From Siphlonurus alternatus (lineage: Eukaryota > Arthropoda > Insecta > Ephemeroptera > Siphlonuridae), in contig OX463780.1 of assembly GCA_949825025.1 (NCBI GenBank), forward strand, positions 37,986,979-38,050,978: 64,000 bases of DNA, in the 5' to 3' direction. How positions within the stretch are numbered: the stretch's first letter is position 1; the number at the start of each line of letters is the position of its first letter. Under the pieces are notes generated by a model. That model ran no database searches. It was not told the DNA's origin and was given only the letters and a program-made list of their open reading frames with translations. Of this stretch, positions 1-10,413 are shown piece by piece. Made by a program: the position numbers and the translations under genes.

Positions 1-261
1 GTGGTTCGTGACATTTCACTGTATAATAACTTCTTGATGTTTAATTTGAGTTCTTTATGCTTAAGAATATAAATTTGAACTTTCTTTACCCGCAGTGAAA
101 TTACATATGCATTGAACACACATGGCCGCGCAATCACAATGAGGCCATTGTTACTATAGAGGACATGATACAGGTGCATGCTAATGCATTCACCCTCATA
201 CACAGGTGCATTTTAATGTGGCCCCCTGCATGCTTCAGTATCCTGGTGCATTCGAGTGTTA

Positions 262-345
262 GTGACACCGTATACTGCAGTGCATGGTGGCACGTCTGAC
301 TTGTATGTAGAAGGTCATGGGTTCGAATTCCCCAACATCTCTTGG
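262..345 (+). repeat. tRNA-like (SINE-type) relic with pol III B box
   Basis: A perfect B-box type motif, GGTTCGAATTCC, lies at 320-331. Before it is a stretch with a loose A-box-like segment (TGGCACGTCTG near 284-294). This is the arrangement of the 3' half of a tRNA or of a tRNA-derived SINE head. I could not fold a full cloverleaf, so this is probably a decayed SINE rather than a working tRNA gene. A chance match to the B box remains possible. Confidence 0.35.
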
Positions 346-1690
346 CTTTTAGCCAACATTTTAGTAATTGTTTAACGCACCCACCACGATGAAGTGGATA
401 TCTATTTCCCGACCTTTCTAACACAGCACCTTCTGAACTATGTGCAGGACTGGAAGTTCTAGCAATAATTTCAGTAATTAATCTGTACTGGATTAAGCAA
501 GCAAGATCTTTTATCTTGTCACCATAAAGTAAATAAGCTCTACTTTAATACCTTGCTCACCGATCACTGATGCGTGTTTGTTTTGTTTGCTCAGCAAATG
601 CGACGTTGATGGAGCAGGAATCTTTTATATTGACAAGGTGATTGACGTTGCAATTCAAACCACATGCTGCTGAAATGTCCACGTAACAAATTTAAATATA
701 TAGTTTACAAGGACAAAATCAATTGAAAAACAAGCATTTTCTGTCAACATTAAATATTATATTAATCTTATTACAGAATCAATTTTGCATTTTATTTAAA
801 TGTCAATTGTGTTTACTTTGATGAAAACTCACTTTAATATGATTTTATTACAAGTAGATATTCTTATATGTTAAAGCTGATGAGGTTGTTGTGCCAATTT
901 TATCTTTATATTTTATTTTATTTAATATATTTTTACTAAAGAAACCATTTATATTATAGAATGAAGTTGTCCCTCATAATTCAGTGCATGTATAAAAAAT
1001 TAAAATTTATAAATGCTTGTTTAGGCTTTCAAAATTTCACATTTAGACTGAGAACTGTATATTTAAAACAACAATCGTGCATTTATTTAGAATTCCGTGA
1101 TTTTCACGTCAACTTCATGTCCCTGCTGGTATGTTTTCTTCTTCCACAGTGCACATATTATACGGAAAGAAGTGTTCTAAACACTGCATGCATGCACTGA
1201 GCCTTTGCACGCACACACACCAGCTCGTGTTGTTTACTTTTCTATTTTTACGTAGTTTATTATTCATAATGTTTATCATTAAATAAATAAATATCATTAA
1301 TTACTGTCGAGTTGGATAGTTTAACGTCACTCTTTCGTGTTACCCTGAGACTACTGACATCATTTTTAAAGCAACATTGCCAAAAGAGACTTCAACAATT
1401 TTTTTTCCTACCTCATAATTATTAATGCATAGAATTTTAGAACAACGAGAAGCGTAATACCTCCTTCATATTTTTTTCAATCAGCATAAAATTATTCTGA
1501 AGCTGTATACTGAATATAAAGTGAATATTTAATGAAATGCCAAATTGTTTAACAAAAACCAATCGAGACTTAATAGCTTTCATGCTTTGACTGACGGGGA
1601 CCTATTTATATATAATGGGGAAATACCATTATATTAAATTAAAATACGTTTGGTTGATTGACGTGCTGGTAATTAAAATCCCACTGTTGG
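346..1690. other. AT-rich sequence, no gene seen
   Basis: AT-rich DNA with short homopolymer runs. Short open frames such as 961-1200 (+) have AT-rich codons, no splice context and no recognisable domain, so they are treated as chance. Confidence 0.5.
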
Positions 1691-1699
1691 GTGATCTCA

Positions 1700-1860
1700 T
1701 ACTGCTGCGGTACAGGTAAGAGGACCCGCAGGTCTGCGGCGGCCTTCTCCTTCTCGGCGGTCCATCCAGGGGGGCGAGGTGGGGGGCACCGTGACACGCG
1801 ATCCGCACGAGCACCGACATGTAAAGCGGGGCCTGCAAGGGGCGCACACCATCACTAAAT
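1700..1860. other. GC-rich island, unresolved exon or regulatory block
   Basis: A sharply GC-rich stretch in AT-rich surroundings. All three minus-strand frames are open here; the one reading WTAEKEKAAADLRVLLPV has the most protein-like composition. A minus-strand acceptor-like CCTTGCAG lies near 1840. On the plus strand a donor-like CAG/GTAAGA lies near 1715. No product is recognised and no partner exon was found. It could be a coding exon, a first exon or CpG-type regulatory DNA. Confidence 0.25.
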
Positions 1861-1920
1861 GAACTCTGATGCGCATGTAGCCAGATGTCACGGGGTCTTA
1901 CAATGAAAGACGAAAAAATG

Positions 1921-2930
1921 AAAAAAAAAAAAAAAAAAAAAAATGTATATACCTCTTGAGTCCACGGATTCTCATTAGCAGATTTTATTTAATTGGACAT
2001 ACGCACTATGAACTAGGAACACGCGATCTTTTATTTAGTTGTTCATTTTTTTTTTTTACTACAGCTTTATAAAATTCAGACATCTTGTATGTTCTTTGAA
2101 ATCATCAGATCTATAAATATAATTATATACCCGTAGATCAATATTTCATAAAAGTAGCATAGGCGACAGAACTTAAAATATTGGTAAACATTAGAAACTG
2201 TATCAATTAATGAACTTTAAATCGACATTTTACAAATTATATCTGATTAGTAATTAGCATAATATTATATCGAATGATCACTATCAGTCTAATATTTTTA
2301 AGCTTATTTTATAATTATATATACATATATGGATTTAAAAAGTCTATAATTAACTAAAAAAACGTCAGTTCTTAAAAACTATTTATCATTTATATTATAT
2401 TGTTGTGACTGTTGTTGATTTTTATTGCTTGTTTTTTTGTTATGTTAAAAATAATTTAAGGTTGGGTGAGAGGAGTGGAATCATAGATTAAAAATAACAC
2501 TTCTTCGGTTATAATGTTTTGATTCAGCTCACGTAAATATTTCCTCACGTGAATTACAATCGTGACACCATCACTTTATGTTGGCTCACAAGTCGCTCAA
2601 GAGCTATGCTAAGCGACTTACCAGCAGTTGCATGCCAGGGGGCACTCACTCGCATTAATCAGACTATAAGCTGTGGGGTTTTATAATGCCTCTATTATTT
2701 AACCATACGCAGCACTTGCCTGGTCATGCTTGATGTGTATCCAATCAACGCAACGTTATCAACAAGTCAGTATCTCAATCAACACGTAATTTAAACAAGG
2801 AACCTTGGTAACAGGTGCAAGGTTATAAGGGGGAACGAATTTCGAGGGATTAGTATTTTATTTTTTATACTGAAATGAAACTCATTCGTTAATGTATTGT
2901 TGTTGCTGATAATGACAGAAATGTTGGATT
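1921..2930. other. AT-rich spacer with poly(A) run
   Basis: Begins with a 23-A run (1921-1943) and continues as AT-rich DNA with no supported gene. Confidence 0.45.
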
Positions 2931-2989
2931 TCTACCCATCAGTATTGTGTATTTTTATTCTCTGAAGCTGTATACGGCAGTGTACTGAG

Positions 2990-3250
2990 CATATTTGCAC
3001 CATGGCACGTAGTCTGTTTCTTGGCCGACCACACAGTGCTGCTGATGGGCGTCTGGTCTCCGCTGAAATTATCCCGAGTCCTCGCCCGCACGCAATGAAG
3101 TCAATTGAAGCGAGCGCTCTGCAGACCCACGCAAAGACAACAGCTGCCACTTGACCGCTGGGCGCACTCCGCAAATTGGAGCACCAATTGAGTCGGGATG
3201 GAGGGGGGCGGGGCTCCAGTACATCCCCGCACTGCAGCATCAATGGAGTT
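2990..3250. other. GC-richer island of unknown role
   Basis: Moderately GC-rich block. A minus-strand frame of 120 codons is open across it (2932-3294), but it has no recognisable domain, signal or splice partner. May be regulatory DNA or a degraded repeat. Confidence 0.2.
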
Positions 3251-3508
3251 AGTTGGCTAGACCCATGAATACAGTACAGTACTATGAATGACAAAAATTA
3301 TATATGCATTGAAATTGCCGCATCAATTGCTTGGGTGCGGCTTATTGTCGCACAATTTGCTGCAAAATGTTTGATCAAAATCTAGCCCTTGTATGTATAA
3401 CGCAAATATAAATCAACTTGACTATAATATAATACGATATGTGTAGACAAACACTCCATGCCATAATGTTACATACGCAGTATATATGAATAACATTATG
3501 ATTTTTTG

Positions 3509-3636
<128 letters not shown>

Positions 3637-3639
3637 GCA

Positions 3640-4600
3640 TGAAAAATAATATATTATTTAGTGTAATATATACTTGTTCAACTCTCAGGAAATTAGTAAT
3701 CACAGATTAAATAAATTATAATAATTAATAATTATGCATGATATTTCCCTTGTCTTCATGTGAACTAATTGATTTATTATGTGTTTTCCTCTTGAACTAT
3801 ACAGTATAATAATTATCGTAGCTTTGAATCATATTTAAATTGAGAAATATAAAAATAAAATAAATATTTTTAACGTAACCACAATTTTCTTGTGGTATAG
3901 CATTTAATATAAATAAGAAATTACGTAAGCTGATAGGGCTATTACTGATAATTAGAGTTCACTGACATCTATCATGTACTCCCTACACTAATATATAATA
4001 TATTATACAGTATAAAAAGAAACTCCTCTCATTACTATATAATATTGTAAATAATATCGTGACGATATTTCAAAGACATTCGAGTCTCGGCCATCATTCA
4101 GTGGCTGCTGCAGTAATGAATACCCTCGCTAACTACGATGAAGCGAGGAGATTGTACCCTCCGTCGTAACGAGAGAAGCGCAAATTACCATCATGCAGGA
4201 TTAAATTATAGAGCGAACACTGACCTCATCGTGAATACGACATCCACACTGCTCAAGGGGCACAAAAATATTGTTTTTTATTCATGAAACTTTATGCAAT
4301 TTGAATTACGCAAGAAAATTACAAGCATTATTTCAGGGAAGCTATAATAAAGGCTTGTATTAATCTCAGTGCATGGTATGCAATGACATGTATAGTCGAG
4401 GGGATTATACGCGCGGTGTTTACATGTTTATCATTCTGCTTGAAGTAAACCGCACCTCAAATAAAATATAATATAGATATTATACATAACTATATTATAG
4501 AAATAAAGCAACAACAATAAAAAAACGTTTTCGGAATGAAGGTAGTGTTTTCAACGTTTATAAATTAGAAACATAAGCTCTTGTTTTGCATCTGACCGGG
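3640..4600. other. AT-rich spacer, no gene seen
   Basis: AT-rich DNA without a supported gene. A slightly GC-richer patch near 4080-4260 has no recognisable content. Confidence 0.45.
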
Positions 4601-4607
4601 GCCTTCT

Positions 4608-4655
4608 TTATTATTAACAAAGAATTAATATAATTAATTCTTTGTTATTAATGAG
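4608..4655. repeat. Short AT-rich hairpin
   Basis: The block around ACAAAGAATTAAT is followed almost at once by its reverse complement ATTAATTCTTTGT, giving a stem of about 20 bp with few mismatches and a tiny loop. Small MITE remnant or chance palindrome. Confidence 0.5.
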
Positions 4656-5618
4656 GATGGTCTTGTCAGCTGTTACACTTATTATTACGTAATGAAACCA
4701 CCCACATTTCATTGAACTTTAAATCTACATTGCTCAGAAAACTATTGTCATTGAATTAGTGTCCAGCATTGCAGTGATATATAGAGATGGTAATCATTGC
4801 TTTAATAGCTACTTTAGTTAAGTCATTATACAGTGGCTCCTTCAATGTTGATTCTTACATCTATTGATACATAATGAGAATATATTACATTTTCTATCTT
4901 TTATACTCTGACGGGACTTTAATATAGGCATCGGTCCATTCTATAATCTGTAGATAAATATATAAAATAAACATAACAGACATTACAATTTCCATAATGT
5001 TTCATTCCCCTTTATTTATTTAGAATTATGTAAATTGTACATAACCACACTCAGAAATCGATTTAAGTCATACAGTACATCAATAAAAACCATGACATGA
5101 AAAGATTTTAATAATTTACTATAACTTTAAGACTTAATTTCCATCTCTTTGTGACAGAGGGGGTGAAATGATTGATTCTATTGAATCTCGGCACGCCTGC
5201 TGATGTATTGGAGTGGAATGATTAACAAGGGAAATCCGCACGTACACGTGATGTGCATGCAGGGTTGAGAAAACTGAGATCGAGGGTTAGTACATGCATT
5301 ACTTCCAACATATATAATATGACTCAGTCATTTGCGGTAATTATATTCTTGCGTGTGGTTTTTTTCAGTGACTACAAAGATCTAATTATAACGTTTAAAT
5401 CATGTTGCGTAATTAAGTCACGACATAACAAATTACATATGTTTAAATTTCCGATTAGTCTTTTTTTTTTAAAAAAAAATAGGTTAATTGCAATTAAATA
5501 AAAAAATATATAATTTATCGTTGTTGGCTTTAAACTAACATATCTTTAATTTATAGCTTAATTATAAATATTTTGATATATTATAATAATACATCATGAT
5601 TTTTGCTATTTTTTAGTT
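4656..5618. other. AT-rich spacer, no gene seen
   Basis: No supported gene. A short plus-strand frame at 5253-5501 has no domain and AT-rich codons. Confidence 0.45.
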
Positions 5619-5705
5619 ATAAATAAATAAATAAATAAAATCGTCTTTATTGAGGGCGGGATTTAGGCCATTAGGCCCACTCTTCCATCCAACCCAATGA
5701 AAATA
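5619..5705 (-). mobile_element. 3' end of a non-LTR retrotransposon (fragment)
   Basis: Read on the minus strand, a short GC-richer segment (AGTGGGCCTAATGGCC, then CCCGCCCTCAATAAAGACG) runs straight into an (ATTT)n-type tail at 5619-5640. An AATAAA signal just before a simple-repeat tail is typical of the 3' UTR of LINE elements of the Jockey/I/CR1 groups. No reverse transcriptase is present, so this would be a heavily 5'-truncated insertion. Family assignment is inference. Confidence 0.5.
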
Positions 5706-6280
5706 CAATGAAGAGATTTTTAATTATTTTTAGTAAAAACACATAAATATACTGTTGTAATACCCTACATAGTACATACTATATGTAACATACATTTAAA
5801 TACAAAACTATATATATAATATAGTTATAATATAAATAATATCATAGAAAATTATATTAAAACACTGCAGGATAACAATTTGTCATGTTAAAATTAATCT
5901 AATAATGACTCCTACATAAATGACTCTCACAATCAGATATATATTTTTCAATTTATTATTGTTATATAATATAACAACGTATAGTTACGTTGTATAATTA
6001 CTACAATTAAATTATTTTCCTTTTATAATTCTTTCAAGTGAGAATTTTTGCTTGAAATAAAAGTAATAACCCACGTACACTACACAAAAATTAGCCGAGT
6101 GTTGCGTGTAAAAATATAATTACAATTCATGTTCGAAAATATTGTCCAGAATTTCAATCTTAATATTCAATAAAAAAAAACTTTATTGCCCAAAGAAACT
6201 ATTTCAAATTATCATGAATGCCCCTTTTCAACATTTTTTTTAGATGCAAATAGTCCTTATTATTAAACATCACTTTCGGG
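5706..6280. other. AT-rich spacer, no gene seen
   Basis: Very AT-rich; nothing supported. Confidence 0.45.
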
Positions 6281-6284
6281 ACCC

Positions 6285-6890
6285 CAAAATTAACCAGCGT
6301 TTTCCTATGCTGGGACGCACTTCCTTTGGGCGAGCGTCTGGGTTCGTCGGAACCCGACGAAACTTTTCCTGGGGGTTCCCGGGGGTGGCCGCCGTAACCG
6401 GGAAAATAATAAAAAATCCACGTCCGGGGGGGGACTGGGGGTGAATTTTTTCATCTAGATTTTTGGGGTTTTTCGGCCTCCGAGCTCTTCCGGTGCCCTG
6501 CGCTGGCCTTGGCCGGTGGAGGTCTTTGCCCGGTGAACTTTTGTTGCTGCCGAGTCGTGTTCGGTTCCGGACACCGGACACCCTTTCGGCAGCGCACGCC
6601 GCCCGTGAGGTTACGTTTGGAAATTTGGGCTCTTCGGTGTCGTGTGGTCTGTGTTTCGAATCACCGTGTGTTCGAGTGTTGGTGCGTGGTGTGTTGTCGT
6701 GGCCGTGTAGTGAGGACGTCATGCTATTGCGACGTATTACGTGTCACTTTGATGTGTTACGGCCCTCTATCATGCACTTTGAATCACAAATGTGGACATC
6801 GTGGACACGGGGTGACCTTGTGCCGCGTGACTCCACGGCTAGGGGATCTCCTCCCTGAGTTCATCTTTTCGTTGGTTTCGATTTGTGTTT
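6285..6890. other. 600-bp GC-rich island with open frames on both strands
   Basis: The composition switches abruptly to GC-rich. A 150-codon minus-strand frame (6722 down to 6270) is rich in Pro, Arg and Lys, and two overlapping plus-strand frames (131 and 128 codons) are also open. A hairpin-like GTTCGTCGGAACCCGACGAA motif lies near 6342-6361. Nothing in the translations is recognised. Possible explanations are the 5' region of a retroelement, a housekeeping promoter island linked to the motif cluster just downstream, or a fast-evolving gene. Confidence 0.25.
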
Positions 6891-7059
6891 TCTGATACGT
6901 AGACATGTAACGCACAACGTTCTAGTGCTACTTTTTCCATTTTTTATACATACAGTGTTTCCTGCCATTGGAAAGTTTATGGTTACCAACTTCAACAGCT
7001 TCTTTGTCGTTTAAGTTTGAATGTTGGTGGAAAAAGGCAAGTATACCATTGGTAGAAAG

Positions 7060-7306
7060 AGTTCTGCTAACTGGGATTGGCTGAAGCTTTTGCATATCGT
7101 CAATGCTTTGAAATTATTATACTTTATTAATTTTCTTTGTGTGACTGCTGCCATCCCATTGGCTGCTTCCGTTTAGAGGCAACATTGCAAAAGGGGATCT
7201 GACTGCTCAGTGCAGTGATGTGAAATTCGCGCGAAGATTGGTCCGCGAAAATGCGCATGCGAATATCCGCGCAAGTGCGCGCATATGTGCGTAAGATAGT
7301 TTCAAG
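7060..7306 (+). promoter_or_regulatory. Housekeeping-type promoter island (CCAAT, NRF1-like and YY1-like motifs)
   Basis: Three ATTGG boxes (CCAAT on the minus strand) lie at 7076, 7158 and 7237. An NRF1-type palindrome TGCGCATGCG lies at 7252-7261, followed by further GCGC/GTGCGC half-sites to about 7290. A YY1-type motif CAAGATGGTGGCC (7303-7315) overlaps an ATG. A CACGTG E-box follows at 7331-7336. This combination, with the YY1 motif over the start codon, is characteristic of TATA-less housekeeping promoters. Function is inference; no downstream gene could be assembled. Confidence 0.4.
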
Positions 7307-7425
7307 ATGGTGGCCGCCCGCAAATGGAATCACGTGAGCACAGATATTGTAGACATTCAGAAGTTCGATATTTTTCCCATAGGTGGAGATGCCATGGTAG
7401 CACATTCCAAGCAAACTACTTCCAG
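7307..7425 (+). CDS. Candidate first coding exon (about 40 residues), unknown product
   Basis: An ATG at 7307 lies inside the YY1-like motif and opens a frame beginning MVAARKWNHV and continuing through DIVDIQKFDIFPIGG. It reaches a possible donor CAG/GTGTGA after 7425; unspliced, it runs about 15 codons further into duplicated AT-rich sequence. I do not recognise the product. Support is the promoter-like context, the start position and the change of sequence class at the proposed donor. Against it: the donor is weak, no partner exon was found, and the later codons are not biased like the kindlin exons. Confidence 0.25.
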
Positions 7426-7426
7426 G

Positions 7427-8112
7427 TGTGACTTAATTATTATAACTTTATATAAAATTGATTATTTTCGTAAATAATGCTCGGATTTACTCCCAATTAG
7501 GTCTAGGGGGGGTTATAAAATTAAGGTGCAAGTAATGCGGGTTGCATACTTTCAGGGGCATGTAGGTTGTGGTTGCATACTTTCAGGGGAAGTTTGGTTG
7601 GGTTGCATACTTTCAAGGGCATGTAAGTGAAGGTTGCCTACCTTTAGGGGTAACTTATAATAACTTTATATAAAAACGAATATTTTCGTAAATAATGCTC
7701 GGATCATCTCCCAATTAGGTCTAGGGGGGGTTATCAAATTAAGGTGTAATTAATGCGGGTTGCATACTTTCAGGGGCATGTAGGTTGTGGTTGCCTACTT
7801 TCAGGGGCAATTTGCGTTCGGTACATCATAGCATTACGAGGTTTAATTACAACTGGCCACCTCTTTGTGTTGAAGATGGGCAGTGTCCGGAGTAAGCCCA
7901 TTGCCTTGCTCGCTCGAACACGACCGGACGCTAAGAAAATAATTAACTCGAATCTCCCCAAACTCCTTAAAAAAATTATTAAATAAAATAAAATAAATAA
8001 TAATAAAAATAGTAGGGGCCTAACAACTGCGTCTGACTCCTTAAAAAATTATTAAATAAAATAAAATAAATAATAATAAAATAGTAGGGGTCTAACAACT
8101 GCGTCTGAGTCG
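7427..8112. repeat. Local tandem duplications with a minisatellite
   Basis: Three duplications are interleaved. An 80-bp block ending TTAGGTCTAGGGGGGGTTAT occurs at about 7432-7515 and again at 7653-7735. A degenerate unit of about 35 bp around GTTGCATACTTTCAGGGGCA occurs four times at 7538-7650 and again from 7755 to 7810. A block of about 75 bp with CTCCTTAAAAAAATTATTAA and AGTAGGGG occurs at 7960-8035 and 8037-8110. Confidence 0.85.
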
Positions 8113-8251
8113 TTATCTGAGCCTGTTCATCTTCGCTAATTTAGAACACTATAAGATATCTGTCAACATATGGCTGAGAGATTTTTGGAAGTGCATCACT
8201 GCACTGGGTGGAAAGCAAAACGAATTTATCCCAGGGAGGGAGCAGCGTATT

Positions 8252-8352
8252 TTTATACTTGAAATGGTCACCCATCCAAGTATTAACCACGCTTGACGTA
8301 GCCTGACTTCAGTGATCTAACGAGAACCGGTCAATGCATAACGCCACGCTCC
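8252..8352 (-). pseudogene. 5S rRNA-derived relic (pseudogene or 5S-derived SINE)
   Basis: The minus strand reads with clear similarity to eukaryotic 5S rRNA: CCGGTTCTCGT then GATCAC then GGTTAATACTTGGATGGGTGACC. These are the internal control region and the conserved 3' part of 5S. The sequence is diverged, and the 3' end runs into AT-rich DNA rather than the closing stem, so it is unlikely to be a working gene. It abuts a MITE at 8358. It could be a dispersed 5S pseudogene or the head of a SINE3-type element. Confidence 0.75.
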
Positions 8353-8357
8353 ACCTC

Positions 8358-8638
8358 TACTCTGAATTACTCTGAATTTTTTTAGATTTTTATGAGTCCT
8401 GCAACTATTTCTAAATAATTATTGAACGTTCTGTAATTTAAGTTGGCACCCCTGAATCGTTAATAAAAAGGATAGGACAGAGACGCCTGTTGACGCCTCC
8501 AGAGGGCGTGGCAGCACATTTAATAATTATTTCAAAATAGTTCTGGGTTTCAAAAAAATCTGGAAAAAATCAGAGTAGCATAATTCGGTACCTTCAAATC
8601 ATTTCTGCAATAAAAATTTTTCACGTAGGTTGTCCATT
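8358..8638. mobile_element. Palindromic MITE, subfamily A, left end truncated
   Basis: The right half and centre match the copy at 16091-16433: shared centre GGCACCCCTGAATC followed by TAATAAAAAGGATA, arms containing ACTCTGAATTTTT and its complement, and right end ATTTCTGCAATAAAA then GTTGTCCATT. The left terminal repeat is missing, and the element begins directly next to the 5S-derived sequence. No coding capacity. Confidence 0.85.
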
Positions 8639-8639
8639 T

Positions 8640-9910
8640 TGCATTAAAACACCGTTATGATGTCACGTACTGAATACTTATATAGATGGCAACATATGAT
8701 TGACAAAATTATTTAAAAGACTTGAAAGCAAACGAGCGTAAGCGCGAGTTTACACCCCACCCCTAGTTATATAAGTAACCATTTGTCAAAATTTACGATC
8801 CAACACATGAAATCACGCAATGTATATTGACTGCTAAAAGTTTTTAATGAGAATTATCCTCCTCCCCCTCCTCGTAGTACTGAAGTCGCACCTGACGTGA
8901 GCACGTGATGCTGTGAGTGAGTGACTGGCAGGAAATGGTTCACACGGTGAGCGCACTCACCCATCAATCATCGCACGCCGATGCAGCCAGCGATGCAGTC
9001 AGGGCGGAGGGAACGCGGGGGCGAGCAACTCCCCTGCCTATCTTTTGTCTGTGTAGGCGGTGGCTCCCCTCCGTTATGTATAGGCTTTGTTTGAGGTACA
9101 ACTATAGGCCCGTGCCGTGCACCAGCCCTGCACCATAGAGCAGCAGTTGCGTGTGGAGTGACGCGATTGTGTTATTTTTATACTATGGAGAGACATGAAT
9201 TTTTTATGTTATGTACCCTCGATCGTTTATTCAGATGTTTACTTGTGAGCTCGTGAGGCCTTTTTTTCTAGTCTAGCGTAATATAATTATTTTCAAAATC
9301 GGGATTTCTTTGATGATAAAATAATTTTGTCAAATAAAATTTTAAGTATATATGATATTTTTTGGTTCAAAAATATTTAAAAAAAAATATTTTCAACTGC
9401 TTTGAAATTCACACGTTGCTCAGTTTAAACAAGGTTTAATTTGCTTTTAAAACGTAAAAAAATATGCTTGCAATGTCCACGGACAGAAGCTGCAGGTTAC
9501 GTTTAAAAAGTGGGCGTGGCACATCACAAGTTACATTTCAGTTAGCCTGGGAACTTTGAGAGTGAAATTGTCTTCACTTTTTTATGAGTTAGTATCACGC
9601 TGTGATCAAAATGTAATGCTCATTGCTTCCGTTTGTTACTTTTAGAGACCATCTGGGGGACGTAAAAGCTATATACTTTAGTTCAAGAAACTACGCTTGG
9701 AACGTCTATTATTTGAATTTACAGTAACCAAAACACAAGTTTCCATGTGGTAAAAAGCTTCTTCAGACCTTCCTAATGTATTTCCATTTAGGTTCAAACT
9801 CTTGTCTGGCTTAATGTGTTTTCGAGTGTTGTATGGAACGAAATTAATGCCTGCTCTACTGATTATATTTTTGGTCTATTCTGGTGCTAGCGGCTTCTGT
9901 TTTCTTTAAT
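8640..9910. other. Mixed spacer, no gene seen
   Basis: A GC-richer patch at 8870-9130 carries a 73-codon plus-strand frame without recognisable features. The remainder is AT-rich. Confidence 0.4.
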
Positions 9911-9917
9911 TTACTAT

Positions 9918-10413
9918 GGGTGTAGTCCGTATTATGTTCTGAACGTTCGGAACCTTCGATTTGGCGTCCCGTAATTATGTTCTGAATGTTCAGAACCATT
10001 TCCGAGGTTACCCGAAGTGAGTCAGCTGACTTCAAAAAAGAGGTTCCGAGTGTTGCGAACTTTTCCTCCGAACCATCGGAACTAGAGTCAGCTGATCACA
10101 ATTTTTTGGGGGAAATTTGAAAAGTACGTAACAAACCTGTGCAACCTAAGTGATAACTGTTTGATTTGAGGTAAATCTTTGCTTAATTGGTGATCAATAA
10201 TTGTTACGTGAGTTTTATGTTAAAATTTCTGAAGCCAGTGAACAGTTCTCTCTTTTTCGTATTTTTTTTTTAAACTGATGCGTATTACCGCGAAAAAGAT
10301 GTTCTTAAAGTGGTCCGTTATCTGATGTTCTGAAGTCAATGTTTTTGTTCAGAGTCGGTCCGTAATCACTCATATGTTCTGAACGTTCGGAACCTAATAC
10401 GGACTACACCCTA
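9918..10413. mobile_element. Non-autonomous TIR element with GTTCTGAACGTTC motifs
   Basis: The ends are GGGTGTAGTCCGTATTA (9918-9934) and its perfect complement TAATACGGACTACACCC (ending 10412). Immediately inside both ends, and again internally, is the partly palindromic motif TTCTGAACGTTCGGAACC. The flanks read TAT before and TAT after, compatible with a 2-3 bp target-site duplication (Tc1/mariner TA or PIF/Harbinger type). No transposase frame. Confidence 0.85.
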
